In this document: piece by piece, positions 37,251-46,231 of the stretch
Layout of the letters: every line of letters starts with the position of its first letter
Numbering within the stretch: position 1 is the stretch's first letter
Assembly (NCBI GenBank): GCA_944389935.1
Contig: CALXOE010000023.1
Coordinates: 1-50,005 of the forward strand
DNA length: 50,005 nt
From: an uncultured Victivallis sp.
GTDB taxonomy: Bacteria; Verrucomicrobiota; Lentisphaeria; Victivallales; Victivallaceae
Reading direction: 5' to 3'
Position numbers and translations under genes: made by a program
Notes under the pieces: model-generated
The model's database searches: none
What the model was told of the DNA's origin: nothing
Seen by the model: the letters and a program-made list of their open reading frames with translations, nothing else

Positions 37251-39575
37251 TCAGAAGAGCGTCACTGTGATCGGATTTCCACCCACTGCGATTTTCAGGA
37301 TCAGATCGCTGCCGTCGGGTCGGGACGGCACGTCGAAGCATTTTCCGGTGACGAGGTCGGTTCCGACTGTTTTCCCTGCCGACGCCGCGTGATTGCGGAT
37401 CCGGATCACGGCTGTGCGTTTGGCGAACTCCTCCGAATACTGCTGGCCGGACCAGATGGCGAGCCGGAGTCCTCCGGCGGTTTCAAAGAGATGCGCATGA
37501 AGCGAGTTGTCGGCTTTCAGGAGCACTTTCCCGTTCATCTCCCAGTCGATGAGGATGTCACGCTTGCCGGCGCGCTGGAGCGGCTGCTCCTCGATTTTCA
37601 CGAGTTGAGCGACTGCGGGCGTATATTTTGCGCCGTCGAAGAGCGTGGCGAGATTCTGCATCGCAAAGTAGGAGGGTTTCGGGGAGTAATCCGCGTTGAG
37701 GAGGCCGAAATTCGCCTCTCCTTCGAAGGGATTGCCACCGTAGTCGTTCAATGCGTCGTACTGGACAACGGCTTTGATTTCCGGCATGGTCAGGCATTGC
37801 AGGAAACGACGCGTGATGTATGCGGCCTGCGCCGGCTCCGTGTAAGCCGCGAACCCGTAGGCATCCCGCTCGTACTTCCCGTTGTAGACATAGGTCGAAT
37901 AACCGAATTCCGTGAAATAGAGCGAGAGGTCGCTCCGGTTGATCTTTGCGAACTGCTCCTTGTAAGCGTCCACGACTTCCGGCAGCGTGAGATTCGGACC
38001 GCCCGCTTTCACGCCGTCGCGTTTGTTGAACGGAGTCCCGAACGCGAGCCGTTCCGGCGGCATCATGTTTGAGTACGGATGATCCACGACTCCGTCGAGC
38101 TCTTGTGGAATTCCTGCCTGCAGATAGCGGATATTTGCGGAGGTCACGCAGCCGCCGCCGATGATTTTCGCATTCGGGGCGAGCTCCCGGATCAGTTTGG
38201 CTGCTGCCTGTGTGTATTTCGCGTGTTCAAGCAGCCAGCGTGAGGTGGAGTTGTCAGGCTGCTTCGCATTCCAGGTGCCGCCCGGATATTTAGCGCGCCA
38301 CCCCCCGAAATTATGCGGTTCGTTGCCGATTTCGTAGATGGCGATGTAATCGCGTGTTTCTTTGACGAATCCACGGATCCCTTCGAGGAAGTATTCGATG
38401 GATTGGTCCGCGAAGGTCGGGAGAATTGCAATGACTTTAAAGCCGTATCGTTTGGCAGCCTTAAGTCGTTCGAATTGTTCGGGGGGGACGCCGGGAGTTC
38501 CGTCATCACGCCTCGGCCAGAAGTCGTCACGGATGTATTTGATTCCCGTTTGGGAGAGTATGTTCAGAATGGCTTCGTAATCGTACCACCCGACGTTTCC
38601 TACACCCGGTTTGACGGCCTGGTTGAAGTGGACGCCGGTTCCGATGATGGAGTTTTCGTCAGCTTCAGCGGAAGTGAGGCGACGCGACCAGTCGGGGGAA
38701 TCCGCGCCGCGCAGTCGGGTTTCCGTCTGAGCCAGCACGCGCCCGTTCCGTTCGAGGGCAACCGGAATGACATAAGTGTTGAAGGCGCAGCCGCCGAGCG
38801 ATAGCGGGGCGGTATACTCGTGTGTGACGGTTTCGCCCGGCTTGATTTCGAACCGTTGGACCTTGTCGCGGTACATGTCGGGGAAGCGAAGCACGAGTCG
38901 AGTTCCCTTGTCGAAGGTGTCCGGAGCGGAGACCGTCAGTTTGAGTCTGGGATTTGTTCCGTTCGTCCAGACACCGGTGACGTCGCAGCCGAACGCCGTA
39001 AAGCGGAAATCGTCTCCCCGGAACGGTTTCTCGTTGAGAAACGGCGCCTCCGCCTCGATTCCGTTGATGCGCAATGTGACTGCTGCGTCCGGCCCGCGGT
39101 TCACGATGAGATGGAGTTCCTTGAGCGGAAGTTTCGGCTGGTCGGTTTCCTGCTTGCCGCCCCATTTTTCCGGCCATTCGCCGCGCAGGTCAAGGAGGAG
39201 GCGGGTTTCTTTTCCCGGTTCAAGCCAGGTTCTCCGGGACTGGAATGAACGTCCGTTGGCATCGACGAGCCGGTATGAAACTTCAATCCGATGGCTGGGT
39301 ACGACCAGAAAATGAAACATTTCGATCCCTTTGGGCAGTTCCGGCCTGTACACAGCCGTGACATACTGGCTTTTTTGGGTGAAATTGGCATGAAGCGTCA
39401 CCTTGCCGTTATCGGGATCTGTGAGGATTTTCCCGGAAGCACCAGGAAATTCCGGCCCGTTATAAACCCACCATTCGGTCATGTTTTCCGTCGGGTTGAG
39501 AAGGACCGTACCGCCATACAGGTTCGTGAAGGCGATGCAGGCTGTCGCCAGAATCGTTTTGCTGAGAAAGTTCAT
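37251..39575 (-). CDS. secreted clan GH-A glycoside hydrolase (GH39/GH5-like)
   Basis: The 774-residue protein starts at ATG 39575 with AAAGGA upstream. It has a signal peptide, two beta-rich N-terminal domains (about residues 20-300) and a TIM barrel beginning near IGTGVHFNQAVK. Glu419 in IYEIGNEPHN is the likely acid/base and Glu556 in YFTEFGYST the likely nucleophile, as in clan GH-A. A C-terminal beta domain finishes the protein. The NEP motif recalls GH39 and GH5 but neither is certain. It is exported, so it should act first on a polymer whose products are then handled by the cytoplasmic GH20. Confidence 0.75.
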   Translation of the reverse strand: MNFLSKTILATACIAFTNLYGGTVLLNPTENMTEWWVYNGPEFPGASGKILTDPDNGKVTLHANFTQKSQYVTAVYRPELPKGIEMFHFLVVPSHRIEVSYRLVDANGRSFQSRRTWLEPGKETRLLLDLRGEWPEKWGGKQETDQPKLPLKELHLIVNRGPDAAVTLRINGIEAEAPFLNEKPFRGDDFRFTAFGCDVTGVWTNGTNPRLKLTVSAPDTFDKGTRLVLRFPDMYRDKVQRFEIKPGETVTHEYTAPLSLGGCAFNTYVIPVALERNGRVLAQTETRLRGADSPDWSRRLTSAEADENSIIGTGVHFNQAVKPGVGNVGWYDYEAILNILSQTGIKYIRDDFWPRRDDGTPGVPPEQFERLKAAKRYGFKVIAILPTFADQSIEYFLEGIRGFVKETRDYIAIYEIGNEPHNFGGWRAKYPGGTWNAKQPDNSTSRWLLEHAKYTQAAAKLIRELAPNAKIIGGGCVTSANIRYLQAGIPQELDGVVDHPYSNMMPPERLAFGTPFNKRDGVKAGGPNLTLPEVVDAYKEQFAKINRSDLSLYFTEFGYSTYVYNGKYERDAYGFAAYTEPAQAAYITRRFLQCLTMPEIKAVVQYDALNDYGGNPFEGEANFGLLNADYSPKPSYFAMQNLATLFDGAKYTPAVAQLVKIEEQPLQRAGKRDILIDWEMNGKVLLKADNSLHAHLFETAGGLRLAIWSGQQYSEEFAKRTAVIRIRNHAASAGKTVGTDLVTGKCFDVPSRPDGSDLILKIAVGGNPITVTLF

Positions 39576-39585
39576 CTGATTTCCT

Positions 39586-41127
39586 TTAGTAATTGGTTGC
39601 AATTGGTTTTTGTTTTCGGTTCATTATGGTGAACCGGTCGAATTCTTCTCCGTCCGGGGTGAGGGCGCAGGCGCTCAGGCTGTCGCCGTCGAATTGAATC
39701 AGCAGTGCTGAGCTCTCGCGAACACCGCCCGGCCCATCCAGGGTGACGATGGGGAACGGGTATTGTCCTCGGGGATACAGTGCATAACGATGAACATGTC
39801 CCGCGATCACGAGATCGAAATCCGCTCCGTTGTGGAACGGTTCAAGAACAGCCTTCATTTTTGAACCGGTCGGAAACGGTTCTACATTCACTCCGTGGAT
39901 CAGCACAATACGGTATTTGGCATTCTGGAATTCCGGTGTTGAAAAAGCGGCTTTCAATATCTGCTGCTGATGTGGAATGAGTTGTTCTATTTTCGGATCC
40001 TCGTCGCCCCCGTCAAGTACAGCAAAGAAGATTTCGCTGCCCCGGAACGTGTAACAGGTTTCACCGGGGGCGATGGCGAACTGATCGAACCACCGCCGGG
40101 GTTCTTTCCCTCGCAGTTCATGATTGCCGAACACCGGCATCAGAGGACGACCGTGGAAGAGCCTGGCGTATGGCTCCAGAAAACCGCGCAGATAACGACT
40201 TTCATAGTTGTCTGAAAATGAATCGATGTCGCCGAGATGTACCACGAAATCCACATTTGCCCGTTCTGCCAGTTCTGCGTATTTTTTCAGCAGGTCAAAC
40301 CGGTAAAGCATGCTGTGTTGAGTGTCTCCGAATGCGAGAAATCGCAACGGTCCTGTTTCGCCGAAACTGTGAACCGGATAATCTTCCGCCAGATCTGTAC
40401 GTTTTCCGCCGTTGCAGGTGAACAGCCGGAAGGTTCCTTCGATACGTTTTGCCGGATGATCGAGCTTCAGCGTGTGAACCGTTCGGCAGCCGCCGTCGCC
40501 GAAAACCGTGAACCGCTCTCCATTCGGGAAGCACGCTTCCGCCCCGAGCTTGACTGGAACGGTGGTGATGGCGCGAATCAGCATGGTTCGGGGAGTCATG
40601 TGGGTGATGAGCGGCGGAAACAGCAGTGGAAACTCCGGTTGCGGCGGGCGGAGTTCCCGTTCCAGTTGCACCGGAATGCGGCATTTCACCGCGTCTGCGT
40701 TCGCCGGCAAAGGTTGGAGGTCGAAATAAAATTTCATGGAATCGGCTCCACGTTCAACCACAAACACGATCCGGTTCTCCCCTTCCTTCAGATGGGCGGG
40801 AAAATGGTGGCGTTTCGCGTCGGGCGCACCGCCGTTCCCGAGATCCATGGTGCTGTAAACCAGTTCGCCGTTGACGTAACAGTCAAACCACCAGTCTGCG
40901 GCGGCTGCCAGTTGAACGTCGCAGTTTTTTCTGGAATGGAATTCCGTTGAAAGAATGGCGAAACAGGCGTCGTTTTGATAGGAGGGCAATCCGGCCAGAT
41001 CGACAGCCCCCTTTCCCGGGACGATCCGGATCGTCCCGGTTCCGGGCGGCATGGGCGTCAGGCTTCGACGACCGATTTCCGTAATGTCGTCGGTGAAGCG
41101 AAGTTGAAACGTGGTTCCATGATCCAT
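39586..41127 (-). CDS. metallophosphoesterase in the GntR-type glycan locus
   Basis: This 513-residue protein has an N-terminal beta-rich half (residues 1-255), with WWFDCYVNGELVYS recalling sugar-binding jelly rolls, then a calcineurin-like phosphoesterase domain. The metal motifs appear in order: FGDTQHS, LGDIDS, FGNHELRG, LIHGVN and AGHVHRYA. It lacks a signal peptide. It differs in the N-terminal domain from the phosphoesterase at 7423 but has the same order of binding domain then esterase. The substrate is unknown; a phosphorylated glycan or sugar phosphodiester would fit. The ribosome binding site is weak. Confidence 0.78.
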   Translation of the reverse strand: MDHGTTFQLRFTDDITEIGRRSLTPMPPGTGTIRIVPGKGAVDLAGLPSYQNDACFAILSTEFHSRKNCDVQLAAAADWWFDCYVNGELVYSTMDLGNGGAPDAKRHHFPAHLKEGENRIVFVVERGADSMKFYFDLQPLPANADAVKCRIPVQLERELRPPQPEFPLLFPPLITHMTPRTMLIRAITTVPVKLGAEACFPNGERFTVFGDGGCRTVHTLKLDHPAKRIEGTFRLFTCNGGKRTDLAEDYPVHSFGETGPLRFLAFGDTQHSMLYRFDLLKKYAELAERANVDFVVHLGDIDSFSDNYESRYLRGFLEPYARLFHGRPLMPVFGNHELRGKEPRRWFDQFAIAPGETCYTFRGSEIFFAVLDGGDEDPKIEQLIPHQQQILKAAFSTPEFQNAKYRIVLIHGVNVEPFPTGSKMKAVLEPFHNGADFDLVIAGHVHRYALYPRGQYPFPIVTLDGPGGVRESSALLIQFDGDSLSACALTPDGEEFDRFTIMNRKQKPIATNY

Positions 41128-41169
41128 GGGAATGTCTCGCTTTTTGATGATGGGAGTCTGCGTACCTGT

Positions 41170-41844
41170 TCAGTCCCAACCTTTGCGTGGATCGGCGGTA
41201 TTGTCGCCATAGTGAAACCAGCACATATCATAGGTACCTCCAAATGTGTAGGCCAGAGGGGCTGCATGCAGATCTCCGAAAACCGAATTGAAGTGAACCA
41301 CTGCAAACGGTGGTTGCCCGCTCTGAGTTGAATTGATGTTGGTCCCATCGTGCCTGGCGCGTCTATCGTACATAACCACCTGCTGGGATGGCTTTGCCAG
41401 CATGCTAAACGTGGTTCCCCGCATCTGATTGGCACCGTCGCGAATCATTACCCAACGGAGCCGGTAGCTCGTATCGTACCAGTAGGCCTCATCAATTGTG
41501 TCAGGATAAGGTTTAACCTTACCATCTAGACTTGGATTATCGACGTCGGAAGGGCAGAGGCAGCAGGCGAATCCACCCGTGTATGGTTCAAAAAGATAAG
41601 GCCAGGAGAGTATTTTGCTTGTTGCGGCGTCATCGACAATCTCCTTCCTGTTCGGAATCATGTCGTTGTTATCCATGGCGTACAAGCTCAACGTCATTCC
41701 ATGTTGTTTTAGATTGCTGATGCAGTTTGCCGACTTCCCGCGTTCCCTGGCCTTGTTTAACGCTGGCAGCAGCATCGCAGCAAGAATTGCAATGATCGCA
41801 ATCACAACTAGAAGTTCAATTAATGTAAAACACTTGTCTTTCAT
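41170..41844 (-). CDS. prepilin-like protein coupled to GntR-type regulator
   Basis: The product has 224 residues from ATG 41844, with AAAGGAGG upstream inside the regulator gene. The leader MKDKC is followed by [25 protein letters not shown]. The head domain has [12 protein letters not shown], with three Cys close together, and a DLHAAPL segment where related proteins carry the H-X9-DG motif; the motif is degenerate here. Its start codon overlaps the stop of the regulator by four bases (ATGA), so the two proteins are translationally coupled. Confidence 0.85.
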   Translation of the reverse strand: MKDKCFTLIELLVVIAIIAILAAMLLPALNKARERGKSANCISNLKQHGMTLSLYAMDNNDMIPNRKEIVDDAATSKILSWPYLFEPYTGGFACCLCPSDVDNPSLDGKVKPYPDTIDEAYWYDTSYRLRWVMIRDGANQMRGTTFSMLAKPSQQVVMYDRRARHDGTNINSTQSGQPPFAVVHFNSVFGDLHAAPLAYTFGGTYDMCWFHYGDNTADPRKGWD

Positions 41845-42920
41845 ACCGTTTCCTCCTTTGGGTTGAGTGTTCTTACGGAGTCTCGTTCGATAAGTTTCAT
41901 TGGCACTTCTGCCTTGAAACAATCTTTCTGCTTGTTGAGGATCGCGGCGATTCCGGTGAATGCCGCCTCGACCTCAGCTGCAATGTCCGCACATACTGCG
42001 GTCAACGCCGGGTGGTAAAACTGTCCGATTTTTTCGGTCGAGTGCGCGATGATGCTGATGTCTTGCGGCAGTTCGTAACCGGCTTCGCGCAGCGCGGTCA
42101 TGATACCGGGGACACTTTCGCCGGTATCACAGTAAACCGCAGTGAACTCGACTTTCCCATCCTGTTCCTCCAAATACCGTTTCATGCCGAGATAGGCGCG
42201 GTGCGGTGCATATTCTCCACTGACGGTCATGCAGTCGATGCAGGTCAGCTCGATGTGGAACAGATCTGCTACGCGGGAGAAGGTTCGAACTCGCTTTTCC
42301 GCCGGCAGCGGAGCGTGGGGTTCGCTCAGCAGCGTCGCAATGTTGCGGTGGCCGCGGCGGTAGAGATAGGTGCAGGCGATGATTGCCCCATCCGCATCGG
42401 CCGAATGGACGTCGCTGATGGAGAAGCTGCCGGTGTCGACATTCAAAAGGACAGCGGGAATCGGCAGTTCGGCGAAAAAACGCATTTCCTCACGGGAGAC
42501 ATTCGCACTCGGCATCTGGATGATGACCGCATCGAAGCCGTCAGCTGTGATGGAACGGATCATCTCCCGGTTCGGTTCCAGCATGATTTTGCTCAGTTGC
42601 CACCCTTCATGTGTATCTGTATAGATAGTGGCTTCCCGGCTCCATTCCTGAAGCAGTTCGCTCGGCCAGTCCGGTGCGGCGAAGAGCACTTTGCGCGCGT
42701 TCGGGCGGCGGGTCACGCTGCTGAAAATGCCCACTTGCGGTATCCGGTCGATCAGCTGATTCGCCTCCAGACGTTCGAGCACCTCGTCCAGCACACCGCG
42801 ATGGCACTTGAACTTGTCCATGAGCTTCCGTACGGAATAAAATTTTGTCCCTGCCGGAAAGTTGTCGAGTTCCCGGTTCAGGGTCTGATACAGAGTTTCA
42901 ATTTGCGGTTCCAGTCTCAT
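41841..42920 (-). CDS. GntR-type regulator with sugar-binding domain
   Basis: The 359-residue protein has a winged helix of the GntR type at residues 5-65 ([31 protein letters not shown]) and a LacI-like periplasmic-binding domain with [12 protein letters not shown] and [14 protein letters not shown]. AraR has the same architecture. It should control the coupled prepilin and the hydrolases in answer to a sugar. A TATAAT box and nested palindromes lie upstream, so it may repress its own gene. The ligand cannot be read from the sequence. Confidence 0.85.
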   Translation of the reverse strand: MRLEPQIETLYQTLNRELDNFPAGTKFYSVRKLMDKFKCHRGVLDEVLERLEANQLIDRIPQVGIFSSVTRRPNARKVLFAAPDWPSELLQEWSREATIYTDTHEGWQLSKIMLEPNREMIRSITADGFDAVIIQMPSANVSREEMRFFAELPIPAVLLNVDTGSFSISDVHSADADGAIIACTYLYRRGHRNIATLLSEPHAPLPAEKRVRTFSRVADLFHIELTCIDCMTVSGEYAPHRAYLGMKRYLEEQDGKVEFTAVYCDTGESVPGIMTALREAGYELPQDISIIAHSTEKIGQFYHPALTAVCADIAAEVEAAFTGIAAILNKQKDCFKAEVPMKLIERDSVRTLNPKEETV

Positions 42921-42952
42921 AATCTGTACATTCCAAGTTGGCCTTCACCCAT

Positions 42953-42992
42953 ATTATACCGAAAATGCACACTTTGCACGATAACTGTGCAT
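42953..42992 (-). promoter_or_regulatory. promoter and nested operator of the GntR-type regulator
   Basis: A perfect TATAAT lies on the minus strand at 42958-42953, with no good -35 box. In its place are three related half-sites. ATGCACA (42965-42971) is the inverted partner of TGTGCAT (42986-42992). Inside it, TGCAC (42975-42979) pairs with GTGCA (42987-42991) around seven bases. A dimeric regulator bound here would cover the -35 position and block polymerase, or recruit it. Confidence 0.6.
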
Positions 42993-43071
42993 GATTTTTT
43001 TGAAATTTTTTTCTGTGCGAGAATCTTTTGGGACCGGAAAATGAAAAAATTTGTCAAATTCTTTCATAAAC

Positions 43072-43099
43072 TTGCAAAAATAAAAAAATGTGATACAAT
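43072..43099 (+). promoter_or_regulatory. candidate promoter of the DeoR-type gene
   Basis: TTGCAA (43072-43077) and TACAAT (43094-43099) are separated by 16 bases. Transcription would start at about 43105-43106, at or next to the ATG at 43106. No ribosome binding site precedes that ATG, so the transcript may be leaderless. Confidence 0.5.
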
Positions 43100-43105
43100 A
43101 TAAAC

Positions 43106-43888
43106 ATGATCAGTCATGGGAACAATCGAAAACTGCTCACTCCGGAGCGCGAGGCTTTGATCCTCGAGGCACTCGGGAACGGTGTCCGGACGATCTCGGA
43201 ACTGGCGGCAACGCTGCAGGTCTCCGAGGCGACCGTGCGGCGCGATCTGCGCACGCTCGAACAGCGCGGGGCGCTGCAGCGTGTGCACGGTGGAGCGGTA
43301 CGGGTCGATGACGGCGAGAAGCGCGAACCGCTGTTTCACGAGAAAACCACGCTGCGAGCCGACGAAAAGGAGCGCATCGCCGAGGCCGCGCTCGGGCTCA
43401 TTGAAGACGGGGATTCGATTTATCTCGACGGCGGCAGCACCGTTCTGGCGCTCGCGCGCAAACTCAGCTCCCGCCATGAACTCACGGTCGTGACGAATTC
43501 GCTCATGGCCGCGGCCGAGCTCATGGAGTCGGGACACAAACTCATCCTGCTCGGCGGGGAATTCCGGCCGCTTTCGCGCACGCTGGTCGGGCCGCTGACC
43601 TCTCCGATCGGGGAGGCGCTGCACATCGGCAAGGCGTTTTTCGGCACGATCGGGCTCACGGCGTCCGGGGTCTCCACCACCGATCCGGGCGAGGCGTTCA
43701 CGAAAAAACTGATCCTCGGCCGCGCGGAGCAGGCGATTCTGCTGGCCGATTCCGGCAAGATCGGCCGCACGTCGCTTGTTGATGCGGGGAAACTCGACGA
43801 TTTCAGCTGTCTGGTGACCGATTCCGGAGCGTCTCCGGATTTCCTGAAAATCCTGAAGAAACACAGGGTCGAATTCATAATAGCATAA
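43106..43888 (+). CDS. DeoR-family transcriptional regulator
   Basis: The 260-residue protein has an N-terminal winged helix (residues 14-70, ISELAATLQVSEATVRRDLR, then ALQRVHGGA) and a sugar-phosphate sensor domain with DSIYLDGGSTVLALA and VTNSLMAAAELM, both typical of DeoR-type repressors. It probably binds a phosphorylated sugar and controls the 2-oxoacid dehydrogenase genes that begin 20 bases downstream. It is transcribed away from the glycan clusters. The start at 43106 lacks a ribosome binding site, and no internal ATG precedes the helix. Confidence 0.87.
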   Translation: MISHGNNRKLLTPEREALILEALGNGVRTISELAATLQVSEATVRRDLRTLEQRGALQRVHGGAVRVDDGEKREPLFHEKTTLRADEKERIAEAALGLIEDGDSIYLDGGSTVLALARKLSSRHELTVVTNSLMAAAELMESGHKLILLGGEFRPLSRTLVGPLTSPIGEALHIGKAFFGTIGLTASGVSTTDPGEAFTKKLILGRAEQAILLADSGKIGRTSLVDAGKLDDFSCLVTDSGASPDFLKILKKHRVEFIIA

Positions 43889-43908
43889 CCAAACCAGAGG
43901 AAGACACA

Positions 43909-46206
43909 ATGGCGAACAATTATCTCTCCGACCGTGGCCCCGATTTCCGCAAGACAACCATCCGACTCAAGCCGATTCCCGCCTACACATTCTCGAAGAC
44001 GCTGGCCGAGGAGTACAAAGCCGGAGAGATTTCCAAAGCCGAAGCCGCCGAACTTTACGAATCGATGCTCGTGATCCGCGAATTCGAGGACATGATCAAC
44101 AAGTGCCGCACCGGCGCATACGAGGTCATCAGCGACTACAACTACCGTGGACCGACCCACCTCTCCATCGGCCAGGAGGCGACCGCCGCGGGCGTCTGTT
44201 CGATGCTGAACATCACGGACCTCATCACGAGCACGCATCGCGGGCACGGCGACTCGATCGCGAAAGGATTCCATGCGATCAAGTGCATGACCGAAGCCGA
44301 ACTGCACGAACGCTGCCCCGAGTTTGCGAATCTCTCCGGCGAAGAGCTGCGCGAGGCGGTGCTGGAGGATCACGTCTTTCGCACGATCGCCGAACTCTTC
44401 GGCAAGGAGGAGGGGTACGGCAAGGGGCGCGGCGGCGGCATGCACATCGCTGATTTCCGCGTCGGCCATCTCGGCGCGAATGCGATCGTCGGCGGCGGCA
44501 TTCCGATTGCGACCGGAGCGGCAATGACCTGCCGCATCGACGACGCGATGAAAGGGCGCGTCGTCTGTTCGTTCGCGGGAGACGGCGCCTACTCCAACGG
44601 CGTCGTGCTCGAGGCGCTGAACTGGGCGAGCCAGGATCAGTTCCGGGGCGAGCTCGCCGAGACCGATTTCGGTCTGCCGATCATCTACTGCCTGATCAAC
44701 AACCACTACGGCATGACCGGGCGCGCCGACGGCGAAGTGACCGGCGTCGACCATCTCGCGCGGCGCGGAGCGGGGTTCGACAACGACAACATGCACGCCG
44801 AGATCGTGAACGGCATGGATATTCTCGCCGTCCGCGATGCGATCGCCCGCGCCAAAGCGCTGATCGCGAAAGGCGAGGGGCCGGTCCTGCTCGAGTTCGA
44901 CACCTACCGCTACTACGGCCACTCGCTCTCGGACCCGCGCAACGAATACCGCACCCGCGAGGAGGAAGCGCGCTGGAAAGAGGTCGATCCGGTCGCGACG
45001 TTCCGGGCACGTCTGCTCGAAGCGAAAATTATGAACGAGAAGGAGTTGAGCGCGCTTGAGGCGAAGGTCGCCGCGCGCAACGCCCGCGCCGCACGCCGCG
45101 CCGCGGATGCCGCCGACCCCGATCCGGCCGACGTGATCAAATATATGTACACCGATACCGACAGCGAAGTCGTCCCGACAGCCTACGCCTCCCCGAAACT
45201 TCACGAGCCGCTGCCGCGCGCGAAACGCGATGCGAACGGCATGGTCACCTACCGTGACGCGATCAAGGAGGGGCTCTGCGAGGAGATGGCGCGCGACCGG
45301 CGGGTCGTGCTCTTCGGGGAGGACGTCGCGGAGTACGGTGGCGCATTCAAGCTCTCGAAAGGGATGCTTGAGGCGTTCGGCCGCGACCGCGTCTTCAACA
45401 CTCCGATCTCTGAAGCGTGCATCTGCGGCGCGGCGGTCGGCATGGCGATGACCGGCTACCGCCCCGTGGCGGAACTCATGTATATGGATTTCGCGCTGAT
45501 GTCCTCCGACCAGATCTCGAACCAGGCCGCGAAATGGCACTACATGACCGGTGCTTCAACGGAGGTCCCGCTCGTGGTGCGCTGCAGCGTCGGCGGCGGC
45601 AAGGGGTATGGCGGGCAGCATTCGCAGTCGCTCGAGTCGATGTTCGCGCACATTCCGGGGACCTACGTCGCGTATCCATCGAATCCGTACGATGCGAAAG
45701 GGATGATCAAGACCGCCATCCGTACGAACAACCCCGTGGTCTTCGTCGAGGGACAGCTGCTCTACAATGTGAAAGGTGTGGTTCCGGAGGAGGAGTATAC
45801 GGTTCCGTTCGGCGTGGCGAACATTGTCCGGGCCGGATCGGACGTGACGATCGTCGCGTGGGGCCCCGCGGTCACGGACGCGCTCAAGGCGGCGGATCAG
45901 CTCGCGGCGGAGGGGATCTCCGCGGAGGTGATCGATCCGCGTACGCTCGTGCCGTTCGACTCGGAGGCGGTGTTCGACTCGGTCCGCAAGACCGGCCGCT
46001 GTGTGGTCGTGAGCCAGTGCGTCGACATCGGCAGCTTTACCGGTGAGATCGTCTCGCAGGTCGTGGCGAACTGCTTCGACTATCTCGACGCCCCCGTGCT
46101 GAAAGTCGGCGCGAAGAACGGCATCGCCCCGCAGGCGTATTCGCTTGAAGCGGCGTTCCTCCCCTCGGTTGCGGACATTCTCGCGGCCGTGAAGAAACTT
46201 TACTGA
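43909..46206 (+). CDS. fused E1 alpha-beta subunit of a 2-oxoacid dehydrogenase
   Basis: The 765-residue protein joins E1 alpha (residues about 40-390) and E1 beta (about 440-765). The alpha part has the thiamine diphosphate motif from GDGAYSNG to LINNHYGM and the STHRGHGDSIAKG loop. The beta part has LFGEDVAEYGGAF and GGGKGYGGQHSQS. The complex oxidatively decarboxylates a 2-oxoacid and passes the acyl group to the lipoyl E2 encoded next. Pyruvate is most likely, but branched-chain 2-oxoacids or acetoin cannot be excluded. Fusions of this kind are known in several phyla. No E3 gene is in the window. Confidence 0.85.
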   Translation: MANNYLSDRGPDFRKTTIRLKPIPAYTFSKTLAEEYKAGEISKAEAAELYESMLVIREFEDMINKCRTGAYEVISDYNYRGPTHLSIGQEATAAGVCSMLNITDLITSTHRGHGDSIAKGFHAIKCMTEAELHERCPEFANLSGEELREAVLEDHVFRTIAELFGKEEGYGKGRGGGMHIADFRVGHLGANAIVGGGIPIATGAAMTCRIDDAMKGRVVCSFAGDGAYSNGVVLEALNWASQDQFRGELAETDFGLPIIYCLINNHYGMTGRADGEVTGVDHLARRGAGFDNDNMHAEIVNGMDILAVRDAIARAKALIAKGEGPVLLEFDTYRYYGHSLSDPRNEYRTREEEARWKEVDPVATFRARLLEAKIMNEKELSALEAKVAARNARAARRAADAADPDPADVIKYMYTDTDSEVVPTAYASPKLHEPLPRAKRDANGMVTYRDAIKEGLCEEMARDRRVVLFGEDVAEYGGAFKLSKGMLEAFGRDRVFNTPISEACICGAAVGMAMTGYRPVAELMYMDFALMSSDQISNQAAKWHYMTGASTEVPLVVRCSVGGGKGYGGQHSQSLESMFAHIPGTYVAYPSNPYDAKGMIKTAIRTNNPVVFVEGQLLYNVKGVVPEEEYTVPFGVANIVRAGSDVTIVAWGPAVTDALKAADQLAAEGISAEVIDPRTLVPFDSEAVFDSVRKTGRCVVVSQCVDIGSFTGEIVSQVVANCFDYLDAPVLKVGAKNGIAPQAYSLEAAFLPSVADILAAVKKLY

Positions 46207-46231
46207 TCGAACGGAACAGGAGGAACACATC

